NCBI RefSeq assembly: GCF_003544935.1
Contig: NZ_CP032098.1
Location: forward strand, 1-64,000
DNA: 64,000 nt
Origin: Malaciobacter molluscorum LMG 25693
Lineage (GTDB): Bacteria > Campylobacterota > Campylobacteria > Campylobacterales > Arcobacteraceae
Direction: 5' to 3'
The notes under the pieces are model-generated. The model ran no database searches. It saw only the letters and a program-made list of their open reading frames with translations, and was not told the origin of the DNA. Positions 56,757 to 64,000 of this stretch are shown here, piece by piece (the stretch's first letter is position 1; each line of letters opens with the position of its first letter). The translations under genes and the position numbers were made by a program.

Positions 56757-57674
56757 TTAAAAATCTCCTAAAAAATATTTTATTATATGTATATAAAAAT
56801 ATAAAAGTAATGAAAATGTAATTGTTGATATTAATACGCTAGCTGTAACATCATGTGGTTTACAGTTATATAAAGCCGCTAAATTAACATTATTTACAGC
56901 AAGTGGTATCATTAGTTGCATTAATATAACTGAGCCTACAAATGAGCTTAAATCACTTTGTAAAACAAAAAAGATTCCTACTATTGGGAGGATAAAATGT
57001 TTTACTAATGAAATATGTAAAGATAGTTTCCAATTCATTGTTTTTATTTTTACTTCACTTAAATAAACACCAAATATAATTAATTGTATAACCATAGATG
57101 AATATGCACCCATTTCAAGCACTTTTGAAATATCTTTATGAATAGGAACATTAAAATAATTTATACCAATTGCAAAAAATGCAACCCAAAGACCTGGAAG
57201 TTTTAAAATAGAATAAACTGATTTTTTTATTGTAAATGTATCTTTTGCAAAAAAATATATACTAAAAATATAAATAAAAAACATATTTGCAATATTTATA
57301 ATACTTGTATAAGCAACAGATTGTTCTCCAAATAATGCAATACCAAGTGGTACGCCAATATTACCAGTATTCCCTACTAATGAAACAGCGATAAATATTG
57401 TTCTATCTTTTGAGTCAGTAAATATTTTTTTTGAAATAATAATTAAGAAAAATATAACACTTAATATAGCATAAAGATATATAGTTGGAGACATAATAAA
57501 TGCATAATCAATTGGTGCTCTTGTTAATCCCCAAAAGACTAATATAGGCTGCAGAAAATAGAAAGATAAAATTACATAACTTTTTTCATCTATTTTTTCT
57601 TTAAAACTTTTTTTTAGAATTAGACCAATTATGATAAAAAAATAAACAGGAAGTACAGAGATTAAAGTTTCTAT
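56757..57674 (-). CDS. AEC family transporter, apparent ATA start
   Basis: Membrane carrier of the auxin efflux/malate type. The first ATG (57494) would give only 245 residues, lacking the first helices. The frame remains open upstream to 57674, with typical AEC sequence (ETLISVLPVYFFIIIGLILK), then a stop. The first codon is ATA, with AAAGG seven bases ahead, giving 305 residues, the normal family length. METL... would be the usual form. Either ATA is used as a start or a start mutation has occurred. Substrate unknown. Confidence 0.8.
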   Translation of the reverse strand: METLISVLPVYFFIIIGLILKKSFKEKIDEKSYVILSFYFLQPILVFWGLTRAPIDYAFIMSPTIYLYAILSVIFFLIIISKKIFTDSKDRTIFIAVSLVGNTGNIGVPLGIALFGEQSVAYTSIINIANMFFIYIFSIYFFAKDTFTIKKSVYSILKLPGLWVAFFAIGINYFNVPIHKDISKVLEMGAYSSMVIQLIIFGVYLSEVKIKTMNWKLSLHISLVKHFILPIVGIFFVLQSDLSSFVGSVILMQLMIPLAVNNVNLAALYNCKPHDVTASVLISTITFSLLLYFYIHIIKYFLGDF

Positions 57675-57759
57675 TTAAAAGCCTTTATAAAATATAAATG
57701 TCATTTTAACATAAAGTAGGAAAATATAAGAATAAGTAGTTAAAGGTATTATGCCGTAA

Positions 57760-59340
57760 TTACGACATAATACCTTTTATCATAAAGAAAATAGATGCAG
57801 ATAATAATGCAGCTGCTGGTACAGTAATTACCCATGCTGCAATGATTTTTTTTACAGCATCTCTTTTTACATATTTTACGCGTTTTTTTGCTTTAAAGTC
57901 TCTTTTTTCAATTCTAACTTGTTCAACTTTTTCTTCTATTAGTTTATAAAGTTCAACAATTCTAATATAGTCAGATTTACTTTTTTTCTCTTTATCTTCA
58001 ATTTCTATTAGTTCTTCTTCATATTTTTCTAATATTTTTTTATCTTTTTTGAATTTTTTTCTAATATCACTTAGGATTTTTGCTTCACTTGAATCTAAAA
58101 ATTCTCTTAAAAAACCTACTCCAAAAACTCCCCCAACTGCAATATGAGTTGAAGATACAGGAAGACCTAATTGACTAGCAATAATAACAGTAACTGCTGC
58201 TGCCATTGCTATTGAATAAGCTCTTACTTGATCTAGTTCAGTTATCTCTGAACCTACAGTTTTTATAAGTTTTGGTCCATACAATGCAAGACCAATCGCA
58301 ATACCCACTGCACCAACAAACATTACCCAAAAAGGAATACCAACTTTTGATGCAATTTCAGCATTCATTACAGCATCATTAATAGCTGCTAGTGGTCCAA
58401 TTGCATTTGCAACATCATTTGCGCCATGAGCAAATGATAAAAGTGCAGCTGCAAAAATTAAAGGAATAGTAAATAATGAGTTGATACCAATTCTGTTATT
58501 ATCAATTTTATTAGAGGCTTTTAAAATTAAAGGTTTTACAAGAAAGAAAGTAATAATTGCAATAATAAAACCAAGTATTAATGCAATAGAGAAGTCTAAT
58601 TTTATTAGTTTTTTTACACCTTTCAAAATTAAATATGTTGAAAAGGCCCATGCCATAAAGGCAACAAGATAAGGAACAAATTTATTGGCTGCTTTAATCA
58701 TATCTTTTTGGAACATTATTTTCTTTTTTATAAAAAAAAGAAATGCTGCAGCAATTATTCCACCTAAAATAGGGGAAATTATCCACGAAGCTGCAATTTT
58801 ACCCATTGTTCCCCATGAAACAATACTAAATCCAGCAGCTGCAATTCCAGCTCCCATTACACCTCCTACAATAGAGTGAGTTGTTGAAACTGGTGCACCA
58901 ATTGAAGTGGCAAAATTTAGCCATAATGCAGCTGATAAAAGCGCAGCTGTCATTGCCCAAATAAAAATATCAGGATTTGATATTAACGCTGGATCAATAA
59001 TCCCTTTTTTAATTGTCTTAACAACATCTCCACCTGCAATTAAAGCTCCAAGTGCTTCAAATGTTGCTGCTATTACTATGGCCCAAAACATTGTCATTGC
59101 TTTTGAACCAACTGCTGGTCCAACATTGTTTGCTACATCATTTGCCCCAATATTCATAGCCATATAAGCACCAAAAACAGCACCTATAATTAAAAATGAA
59201 TTATTTGGAACATTACCATGAGAAGTATAACTCCATAAGAATACAACTACTATAAATAATAGTCCTAATGAAAGTTTTGCAAAGCCAGGAAGTGTTTTTT
59301 CAGCAGCTTTATCCATTTTATTGATTGTTTCAAAATCCAA
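57760..59340 (-). CDS. Inorganic phosphate transporter (PiT family)
   Basis: 526 residues, about ten or more membrane segments. The two internal PiT repeats are visible: GANDVANNVGPAVGS (about 65) and GANDVANAIGPLAAI (about 305). A charged cytoplasmic loop (about 420-490, rich in Lys and Glu) lies before the last helix. Low-affinity phosphate or metal-phosphate uptake driven by an ion gradient. A 260-base gap upstream holds an inverted repeat. Confidence 0.93.
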   Translation of the reverse strand: MDFETINKMDKAAEKTLPGFAKLSLGLLFIVVVFLWSYTSHGNVPNNSFLIIGAVFGAYMAMNIGANDVANNVGPAVGSKAMTMFWAIVIAATFEALGALIAGGDVVKTIKKGIIDPALISNPDIFIWAMTAALLSAALWLNFATSIGAPVSTTHSIVGGVMGAGIAAAGFSIVSWGTMGKIAASWIISPILGGIIAAAFLFFIKKKIMFQKDMIKAANKFVPYLVAFMAWAFSTYLILKGVKKLIKLDFSIALILGFIIAIITFFLVKPLILKASNKIDNNRIGINSLFTIPLIFAAALLSFAHGANDVANAIGPLAAINDAVMNAEIASKVGIPFWVMFVGAVGIAIGLALYGPKLIKTVGSEITELDQVRAYSIAMAAAVTVIIASQLGLPVSSTHIAVGGVFGVGFLREFLDSSEAKILSDIRKKFKKDKKILEKYEEELIEIEDKEKKSKSDYIRIVELYKLIEEKVEQVRIEKRDFKAKKRVKYVKRDAVKKIIAAWVITVPAAALLSASIFFMIKGIMS

Positions 59341-59384
59341 TGTAACCCTTTATGTAACCATTTCGTAATCTAATGTTATTAATA

Positions 59385-59407
59385 TTGTAATGGATAATTC
59401 ATTACAA
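59385..59407 (-). promoter_or_regulatory. Inverted repeat upstream of the phosphate transporter
   Basis: TTGTAATG and CATTACAA, eight perfect pairs separated by seven bases. It lies about 45-67 bases before the transporter start. Further TGTAAC motifs occur at 59341 and 59353. Candidate operator; the protein is unknown. The rest of the 59341-59600 gap is AT-rich with nothing else clear. Confidence 0.5.
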
Positions 59408-59600
59408 AAACTTTAATTAAGCTTAATCTTTATATAACTAAAGGAGTTATTTTATTTAATTTCTCTATAAAATGTTCTTAATTTTTTTATAAATTTAACC
59501 TATATATACGTATTAATGAACTCTAATAAAAATAAAAATTAATTAATATTTAAGTATTTATATATATAATAGTAATATAATATAGATAAAAGGAGTAAAA

Positions 59601-59819
59601 ATGTTAATTATAAAAATCTTAACATCATCAGATATTCCAAAAATAAGTAAAATTAAAAAAGAGTTTGACGTATTTAGAGTTGTAGATATAAACCAAGGAA
59701 AACTTAAAATGGTGGAAATGTTTAACAAAGATGGAGTTTTTAGAGGTTTTGGTAAGGATACTAAAGCAGCTTTTAAAAAAGCTAAAAAGGTTTTAATAAA
59801 CTTTTATAAAAATAAATAA
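59601..59819 (+). CDS. Small basic hypothetical protein (72 aa)
   Basis: Not recognised. AAAGGAG precedes the ATG. The protein is lysine-rich, with a short strand-like start (MLIIKILTSSDI) and a helical C-terminus (TKAAFKKAKKVLINFYKNK). No signal or membrane segment. It ends inside a perfect 14-base-arm hairpin shared with the helicase gene. Confidence 0.65.
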   Translation: MLIIKILTSSDIPKISKIKKEFDVFRVVDINQGKLKMVEMFNKDGVFRGFGKDTKAAFKKAKKVLINFYKNK

Positions 59820-59840
59820 GTGAAAATTCACTTATTTATT
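59811..59840. terminator. Perfect 14-base-arm hairpin between convergent genes
   Basis: Arm AATAAATAAGTGAA (59811-59824), two-base centre, and its exact complement (59827-59840). It includes the stop of the small plus gene and lies seven bases before the helicase stop. Very likely a bidirectional terminator. Confidence 0.75.
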
Positions 59841-59846
59841 CTTCCT

Positions 59847-61331
59847 TTAGTGTTTTCTTCTATTTGAAGAAGATGATGATGAGTTTGATCTATTTCTAGA
59901 ACCTGCTCCACCATTTCTATTTCTTCCACCATTTCTACTTCCGCCTCTTGGTCTTCTTCTATTTCCACTTCTATCATTTCCACTTCTATCATTTCCACCA
60001 GTTCTTGCAATATTAGCAATTAATCTTTCAATATCTTTTTTAGATTTACCAATATTGTTATTACCTTTAACAAATGTAGAGTTTGTAAGCATAGATGCAA
60101 GTTTAAAAGCGATTGTTGAAATATCATACTCTTCTTTTAAAGACTCAACAACTTCTAAAGCTGAATCATAAACCTTTTGTTCTTTAATTTTTGATACTAA
60201 TTTATTTGTTTTAATATCTTTTACTGATTTGATATCAGGAATAATTTTTGCTTCTAATTTTCCACCAGTAGCTTTTTGGATTTTTTGAATCATTTTAAAC
60301 TCATGTGGAGAAACTATTGAAATAGCAGCACCTTCTTTACCCGCTCTACCAGTTCTTCCAATTCTGTGTACATAACTTTCAGAATCAAATGGCATATGGT
60401 AATTAAATACATGTGTTACATCATTTACATCAAGTCCACGTGCAGCAACATCAGTTGCAATTAAAATTTCTAATTTATCTTTTTTAAATGCATTAATAAC
60501 TTCTTCTCTTTGTCTTTGTTCCATATCACCATGAAGACCTTTTGCACTATATCCTTGAGATACTAGGAATGTAGATAATCTATCTACTTCCTTTTTTGTG
60601 CGACAGAAGATGATTGATTTTTCTGGATTTTTAAAATCATATAATCTAATTAATGCAGCATCTCTTTCATACTCATCAACTACATAATATGTTTGTTTAA
60701 TTTTAGAGTTTGTAACTTCACTTTTTGTAATTGTTACAAATTCTGGTTCTTTTAAAATTGTTTTTGCTAATTGCTTAATGGCATTTGGCATTGTTGCAGA
60801 AAATAGAAGAGTTTGTCTTTCTTCTGGCATAAATGTAAATATCTCTTTAATATCATCTAAAAATCCCATGTCTAGCATTTCATCTGCTTCATCAAGAATT
60901 ACATATCTTGGTTTGATATTGATTTTTTTATCTCTTAAAAGATCTAAAAATCTTCCTGGAGTTGCAATTAAAACTGAAGCATTTGCAATGTGTTTTAATT
61001 GTCTGCTATATGATTGTCCACCATAAACTGTCGCTGTGTTAATACCTAAGTTTTTACCAAATTTAAAGATTTCATCAGAAACTTGCATAGCAAGTTCTCT
61101 TGTAGGAACAACAACTACTGCTTCTACTTCATTGTTGCATGTCATCATATTTAAAATTGGTAAAGCAAATGCTGCTGTTTTCCCTGTTCCTGTGTGAGCT
61201 TGTCCCACTATATCTTTACCATTTAGAATTACAGGAATTGCATCTTGCTGTATAGGGCTTGGTTCTTTAAAACCAGCATCATCGATCGATTTTTGTAAAT
61301 TGTTTTTAAAATTGAACTCTTGAAAAGTCAC
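59847..61331 (-). CDS. DEAD-box RNA helicase
   Basis: 494 residues, GTG start with AAGG upstream. Motifs in order: Q-motif PSPIQQDAIP, I AHTGTGKTAAF (about 40), Ib, II DEAD (about 147), III SAT, IV, V, VI HRIGRTGR (about 324). The C-terminal tail (about 445-494) is Gly/Arg/Asn/Ser-rich with NDRSG repeated, an RNA-binding tail. Likely helps ribosome assembly or mRNA decay at low temperature, perhaps with RNase J. Confidence 0.95.
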   Translation of the reverse strand: MTFQEFNFKNNLQKSIDDAGFKEPSPIQQDAIPVILNGKDIVGQAHTGTGKTAAFALPILNMMTCNNEVEAVVVVPTRELAMQVSDEIFKFGKNLGINTATVYGGQSYSRQLKHIANASVLIATPGRFLDLLRDKKINIKPRYVILDEADEMLDMGFLDDIKEIFTFMPEERQTLLFSATMPNAIKQLAKTILKEPEFVTITKSEVTNSKIKQTYYVVDEYERDAALIRLYDFKNPEKSIIFCRTKKEVDRLSTFLVSQGYSAKGLHGDMEQRQREEVINAFKKDKLEILIATDVAARGLDVNDVTHVFNYHMPFDSESYVHRIGRTGRAGKEGAAISIVSPHEFKMIQKIQKATGGKLEAKIIPDIKSVKDIKTNKLVSKIKEQKVYDSALEVVESLKEEYDISTIAFKLASMLTNSTFVKGNNNIGKSKKDIERLIANIARTGGNDRSGNDRSGNRRRPRGGSRNGGRNRNGGAGSRNRSNSSSSSSNRRKH

Positions 61332-61565
61332 TTTTTACCTTCGTATATTTGAATTTAAAATACACTGTTATATAACTTTTTGTTCTATTTAAAAATAATG
61401 ATAAATAATTGGAAGTCAAAAATTTAAAATCGTTTGATTCGTAGCTGTCACGTTAACAGTAAATTGTATATAATTGTGTATAATAATTAACGCGAGTATA
61501 TCTAATTTAATATAAATATAAGCTTTATAGACTAGAGTAATTTTCTAGTCTATAATAAAAAGGAA
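61332..61565 (-). promoter_or_regulatory. Leader and promoter region of the helicase
   Basis: 234 bases without a gene, upstream of the helicase and downstream of accC. It holds several -10-like AT motifs (TATAAT near 61478), and the accC hairpin at 61526-61554. A long leader would fit cold-inducible helicases, but no specific element is recognised. Confidence 0.35.
61526..61554 (-). terminator. Hairpin downstream of accC
   Basis: Arms TATAGACTAGA (61526-61536) and TCTAGTCTATA (61544-61554), 11 perfect pairs around GTAATTT. It lies 12 bases after the accC stop but no T run follows on the minus strand. Confidence 0.5.
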
Positions 61566-62906
61566 TTAACCCTTGTAGTTTTCTAAGTATTTAGTATCGT
61601 AATTATTGTTTTTGAAGTCTTCATTATTCATCATTTTCATATGAAATGGAATTGTTGTTTTAATTCCTTCAACTTCAAATTCATTTAACGCTCTTTTCAT
61701 AATATTAATAGCTTTATCTCTATCTCTTCCCCAAACAATTAGTTTTCCTATCATTGAGTCATAATATGGAGGAACAACATAGTTTGTATAAACATGAGAA
61801 TCAACTCTTACATTTCTACCACCTGGTACCATCCATTGTTTTACTTTTCCTGGACAAGGTAAGAATGAAATAGGATCTTCTGCTGTAATTCTACACTCAA
61901 TGGCATGTCCTTTAAAAACAATACTTTCTTGAGGTGGAACTTTTTCACCCTCTGCTACTTTAATCATAAGTTCAATAATATCAATTCCTGATACCATTTC
62001 AGAAACTGGATGTTCAACTTGAAGTCTTGTATTCATTTCCATAAAATAGAAGTTTTGTTGGTCATCTGCTAAAAATTCAAATGTACCTGCACCTTCATAG
62101 TTTAAGTATTTTGTAGCTTTTACAGCAACTTCATGAAGTTTTGCTCTTGTCTCATCATTTAATAAAATAGCAGGAGATTCTTCAATTACTTTTTGATGTC
62201 TTCTTTGTAAAGAACAATCTCTTTCACCTATATGAATAGCATTACCATGTGAATCACCAACCACTTGAACTTCAATGTGTCTTGGGTTATTGATAAATCT
62301 CTCAAGGTACATAGTTCCATCACCAAATGCCGCAAGAGCTTCAGATGAAGCTGCCATAAATAAATGGTCAAATTCTGATTCTTCATTGATAAGTCTCATA
62401 CCTCTACCACCGCCACCAGCAGCAGCTTTAGCCATAATAGGGTAACCAATTTCTCTAGCTACTTTTCTACCCTCTTCTACAGAGTGTACAGAACCTTCAC
62501 TACCTGGAACAACAGGAACCCCTGCTCTTACCATTTCATCTTTTGCTTTAGATTTGTCAGCCATTTTTTCCATTACTTCAACAGAAGGACCAATAAATTT
62601 GATATTATGTAATCTACAAATCTCTACAAAATCTTGATTTTCTGATAAAAATCCATAACCAGGGAAAATAGCATCACATCCAGTCATTTCTGCTGCAGTT
62701 ATAATTGCTGGTATATTTAAATACGAGTCAATTGATTTTGCTCCACCAATACATACAGCTTCATCTGCATGTTTTAAATATGAAGCTTCTTTATCACCTG
62801 CACTATAAATTGCAACTGATTTTTTTCCCATCTCTCTTATTGTTCTAATAGCTCTTTGAACAATTTCACCTCTATTAGCTATTAAAATTTTCTTAATTTC
62901 AGCCAT
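61566..62906 (-). CDS. accC: Acetyl-CoA carboxylase, biotin carboxylase subunit
   Basis: Carboxylates biotin on AccB using ATP and bicarbonate, the first step of fatty-acid synthesis. 446 residues. ATP-grasp fold with glycine loop AAAGGGGRGMR (about 161), ERFINNPRHIEVQV, and the catalytic MEMNTRLQVEHPVSE. Located 13 bases downstream of accB, the classic pair. Confidence 0.97.
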   Translation of the reverse strand: MAEIKKILIANRGEIVQRAIRTIREMGKKSVAIYSAGDKEASYLKHADEAVCIGGAKSIDSYLNIPAIITAAEMTGCDAIFPGYGFLSENQDFVEICRLHNIKFIGPSVEVMEKMADKSKAKDEMVRAGVPVVPGSEGSVHSVEEGRKVAREIGYPIMAKAAAGGGGRGMRLINEESEFDHLFMAASSEALAAFGDGTMYLERFINNPRHIEVQVVGDSHGNAIHIGERDCSLQRRHQKVIEESPAILLNDETRAKLHEVAVKATKYLNYEGAGTFEFLADDQQNFYFMEMNTRLQVEHPVSEMVSGIDIIELMIKVAEGEKVPPQESIVFKGHAIECRITAEDPISFLPCPGKVKQWMVPGGRNVRVDSHVYTNYVVPPYYDSMIGKLIVWGRDRDKAINIMKRALNEFEVEGIKTTIPFHMKMMNNEDFKNNNYDTKYLENYKG

Positions 62907-62919
62907 ATTTAGCTCTTTC

Positions 62920-63390
62920 TTATAGTTTTTCTATAGTAAACAGTGGCATATCGTATTCTACTGGGTCAGCATCATTTACTAATACTTCCAAAATTTTGCA
63001 ATCACACTCTGCTTCTACTTCATTCATAATTTTCATAGCCTCTAAAATACATAGAGTTTGTCCTTTTCTTACTGTATCCCCAGCTTTTACAAATGCTGGT
63101 GAATTAGGTGATGGAGCAGCATAGTATGTTCCTACCATTGGAGAATTTATAGTATCAGAACAAGTTTGATTTCCTTTTTCTGTTGTGCAAGATGTTTCAG
63201 TTGGAGCACTAATAGATGAAGCTGAAGCTGGTGCAGTTTGTTGTACTGCAGTAGCAACAGGAGCCATCTCTACTGTTCCGTCAAAACCTCTCCCTATAGA
63301 AATCTCAAAATCGCCCTCTTTTATTTTTAATTTATTAAGTTCGCTTTTGTCAAATACTTTAATAAGTTCTTTAATTTCTTTAAAATCCAT
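62920..63390 (-). CDS. accB: Biotin carboxyl carrier protein of acetyl-CoA carboxylase
   Basis: 156 residues. N-terminal dimerisation region (1-35), an Ala/Thr/Pro-rich linker (about 42-75), and the biotinyl domain with the lysine acceptor Lys120 in LEAMKIMNEV. Carries biotin between AccC and carboxyltransferase. First gene of the accBC operon; promoter in the divergent gap to the deaminase. Confidence 0.97.
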   Translation of the reverse strand: MDFKEIKELIKVFDKSELNKLKIKEGDFEISIGRGFDGTVEMAPVATAVQQTAPASASSISAPTETSCTTEKGNQTCSDTINSPMVGTYYAAPSPNSPAFVKAGDTVRKGQTLCILEAMKIMNEVEAECDCKILEVLVNDADPVEYDMPLFTIEKL

Positions 63391-63467
63391 ATGACGTACC
63401 TTTTTTATAAAATTTCGCTATAATATAGCAAAAAAATGATTATAAGCTAATTTAAAATGGAGAATAT

Positions 63468-63902
63468 GTGTTAAATGATAGAAATTTTATAAATATTGCA
63501 CATGAAATTGCAAGTGCTTCAAAGTGCGTATCAAAGCAAGTTGGTGCAGTTATTGTAAAAGATGGAAGAATTTTATCTACAGGATATAATGGAACTCCTT
63601 CTGGATATATAAATTGTAGTGAACATTGGCATGATGAATATACAAGTAATCATCATGAGTGGTCAAAAACTTATGAAATCCATGCAGAGATGAATGCTAT
63701 AATTTGGGCAGCAAGAAAAGGTATAAGTATAGAAGATGCCACTATTTACGTGACTTTAGAACCATGTTCTGAATGTTCAAAGAATTTGATAGCAAGTGGA
63801 ATAAAAAGAATTGTTTATGATAGAGCTTATGAACATACAAATTCTGAAGTAGTAGCAAAGTTCATTAAAGAAAATGGAGTAATCATAGAGCAAATAAAAT
63901 AA
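63468..63902 (+). CDS. dCMP deaminase family protein
   Basis: 144 residues, GTG start at 63468 with GGAGA a few bases upstream. Zinc cytidine/deoxycytidylate deaminase motif HAEMNAI (about 67) with catalytic Glu, and PCSECSKNLI (about 99). Makes dUMP from dCMP for thymidylate synthesis; ComEB relatives share the fold. Its TAA overlaps the ATG of the next gene. Confidence 0.93.
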   Translation: MLNDRNFINIAHEIASASKCVSKQVGAVIVKDGRILSTGYNGTPSGYINCSEHWHDEYTSNHHEWSKTYEIHAEMNAIIWAARKGISIEDATIYVTLEPCSECSKNLIASGIKRIVYDRAYEHTNSEVVAKFIKENGVIIEQIK

Positions 63903-64000
63903 TGCAAATAGATAATCATATTTTTTATAAAGAGGCTTTAAAAGAGTATGGCATTACTGCAAGAGGTGTTCATTGGAACTCTCAATTCTCCCAATATGTT
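63902..64000 (+). CDS. Partial gene, possible SAM-dependent methyltransferase
   Basis: The ATG at 63902 overlaps the deaminase stop (TAATG), and the frame runs open to the window end, 33 codons (MQIDNHIFYKEALKEYGITA...). The YGITARGVHW start reminds me of class I methyltransferases next to dCMP deaminase in related genomes, but the catalytic motifs lie outside the window, so this is tentative. Confidence 0.5.
   Translation, partial: MQIDNHIFYKEALKEYGITARGVHWNSQFSQYV

Noticed and set aside
59828-60019. Minus-strand frame rich in Glu and Val within the helicase tail
   Set aside because: It is an alternate-frame reading of the low-complexity Arg/Gly/Ser tail of the helicase.

Overview
The window looks like the first 64 kb of a Campylobacterota chromosome, most likely an Arcobacter-type organism (Arcobacteraceae). 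It starts at dnaA base 1 and continues dnaA-dnaN-gyrB. The DNA is uniformly very AT-rich. The dnaA-dnaN gap carries TTCAC-core DnaA-box-like motifs typical of this phylum, RNA turnover is represented by a long RNase J, and the histidine kinases are of the type common in Arcobacter. The species assignment is inference. I saw no rRNA, tRNA, IS element, prophage or CRISPR array. One RNA gene is present, the small SRP RNA on the minus strand near 10.1 kb.

Layout: 1-4.9 kb is the replication block (dnaA, candidate origin, dnaN, gyrB). 5-14.5 kb holds a LysE exporter with an AraC regulator, queF, a MarR-YceI-dioxygenase cluster with twin perfect operators, the SRP RNA, membrane proteins, a Cache-domain sensor kinase and an RluA enzyme. 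14.6-19.5 kb is purB-nrdA-nrdB. 19.5-20.6 kb is the most accessory-looking stretch: a DUF4145 gene between two structured intergenic elements. 20.6-27 kb has nitroreductase, a short hybrid-cluster protein with a perfect FNR-type operator, an OmpA-like protein, a 32-residue membrane peptide, a phosphatase, a nitrilase and a phosphohexomutase. 27.1-32.6 kb has a LysE exporter and a four-gene cluster (di-heme peroxidase, PAS kinase, response regulator, 7TM kinase). 32.6-42.5 kb is mostly minus-strand housekeeping (ada-like, glyA, ccoG, proA, trxA, gltX, rlmN) plus two HxlR redox regulators. 42.5-53.9 kb contains parS sites and a long plus-strand run (rsmA, rnj, kdsD, rluB-like, rarA, hemJ, phoH, hprA-like). 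54-64 kb has bluB, asnB, an AEC transporter, a phosphate transporter, a DEAD helicase, accBC and a dCMP deaminase.

How it fits together: most of the window is core chromosome near the origin. Replication (dnaA, dnaN, gyrB, rarA), segregation (three parS-like sites), nucleotide supply (purB, nrdAB, dCMP deaminase) and RNA/translation functions (rsmA, rlmN, gltX, RNase J, SRP RNA, pseudouridine synthases) dominate. Redox and stress response is a second theme: MarR/YceI, Hcp, cytochrome c peroxidase, nitroreductases, thioredoxin, and HxlR with quinone oxidoreductase.

The most notable observations are: the structured elements around the DUF4145 gene; an AEC transporter whose full-length frame seems to start at ATA; three parS-like sites, one inside the kdsD coding sequence; FNR-type control of a class III-like Hcp; two unlisted-size (32 aa) membrane peptides; and a repeated design in which convergent genes end inside one perfect hairpin. 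I did not find a clearly new multi-gene system; the 19.5-20.6 kb block is the best candidate for something undescribed.
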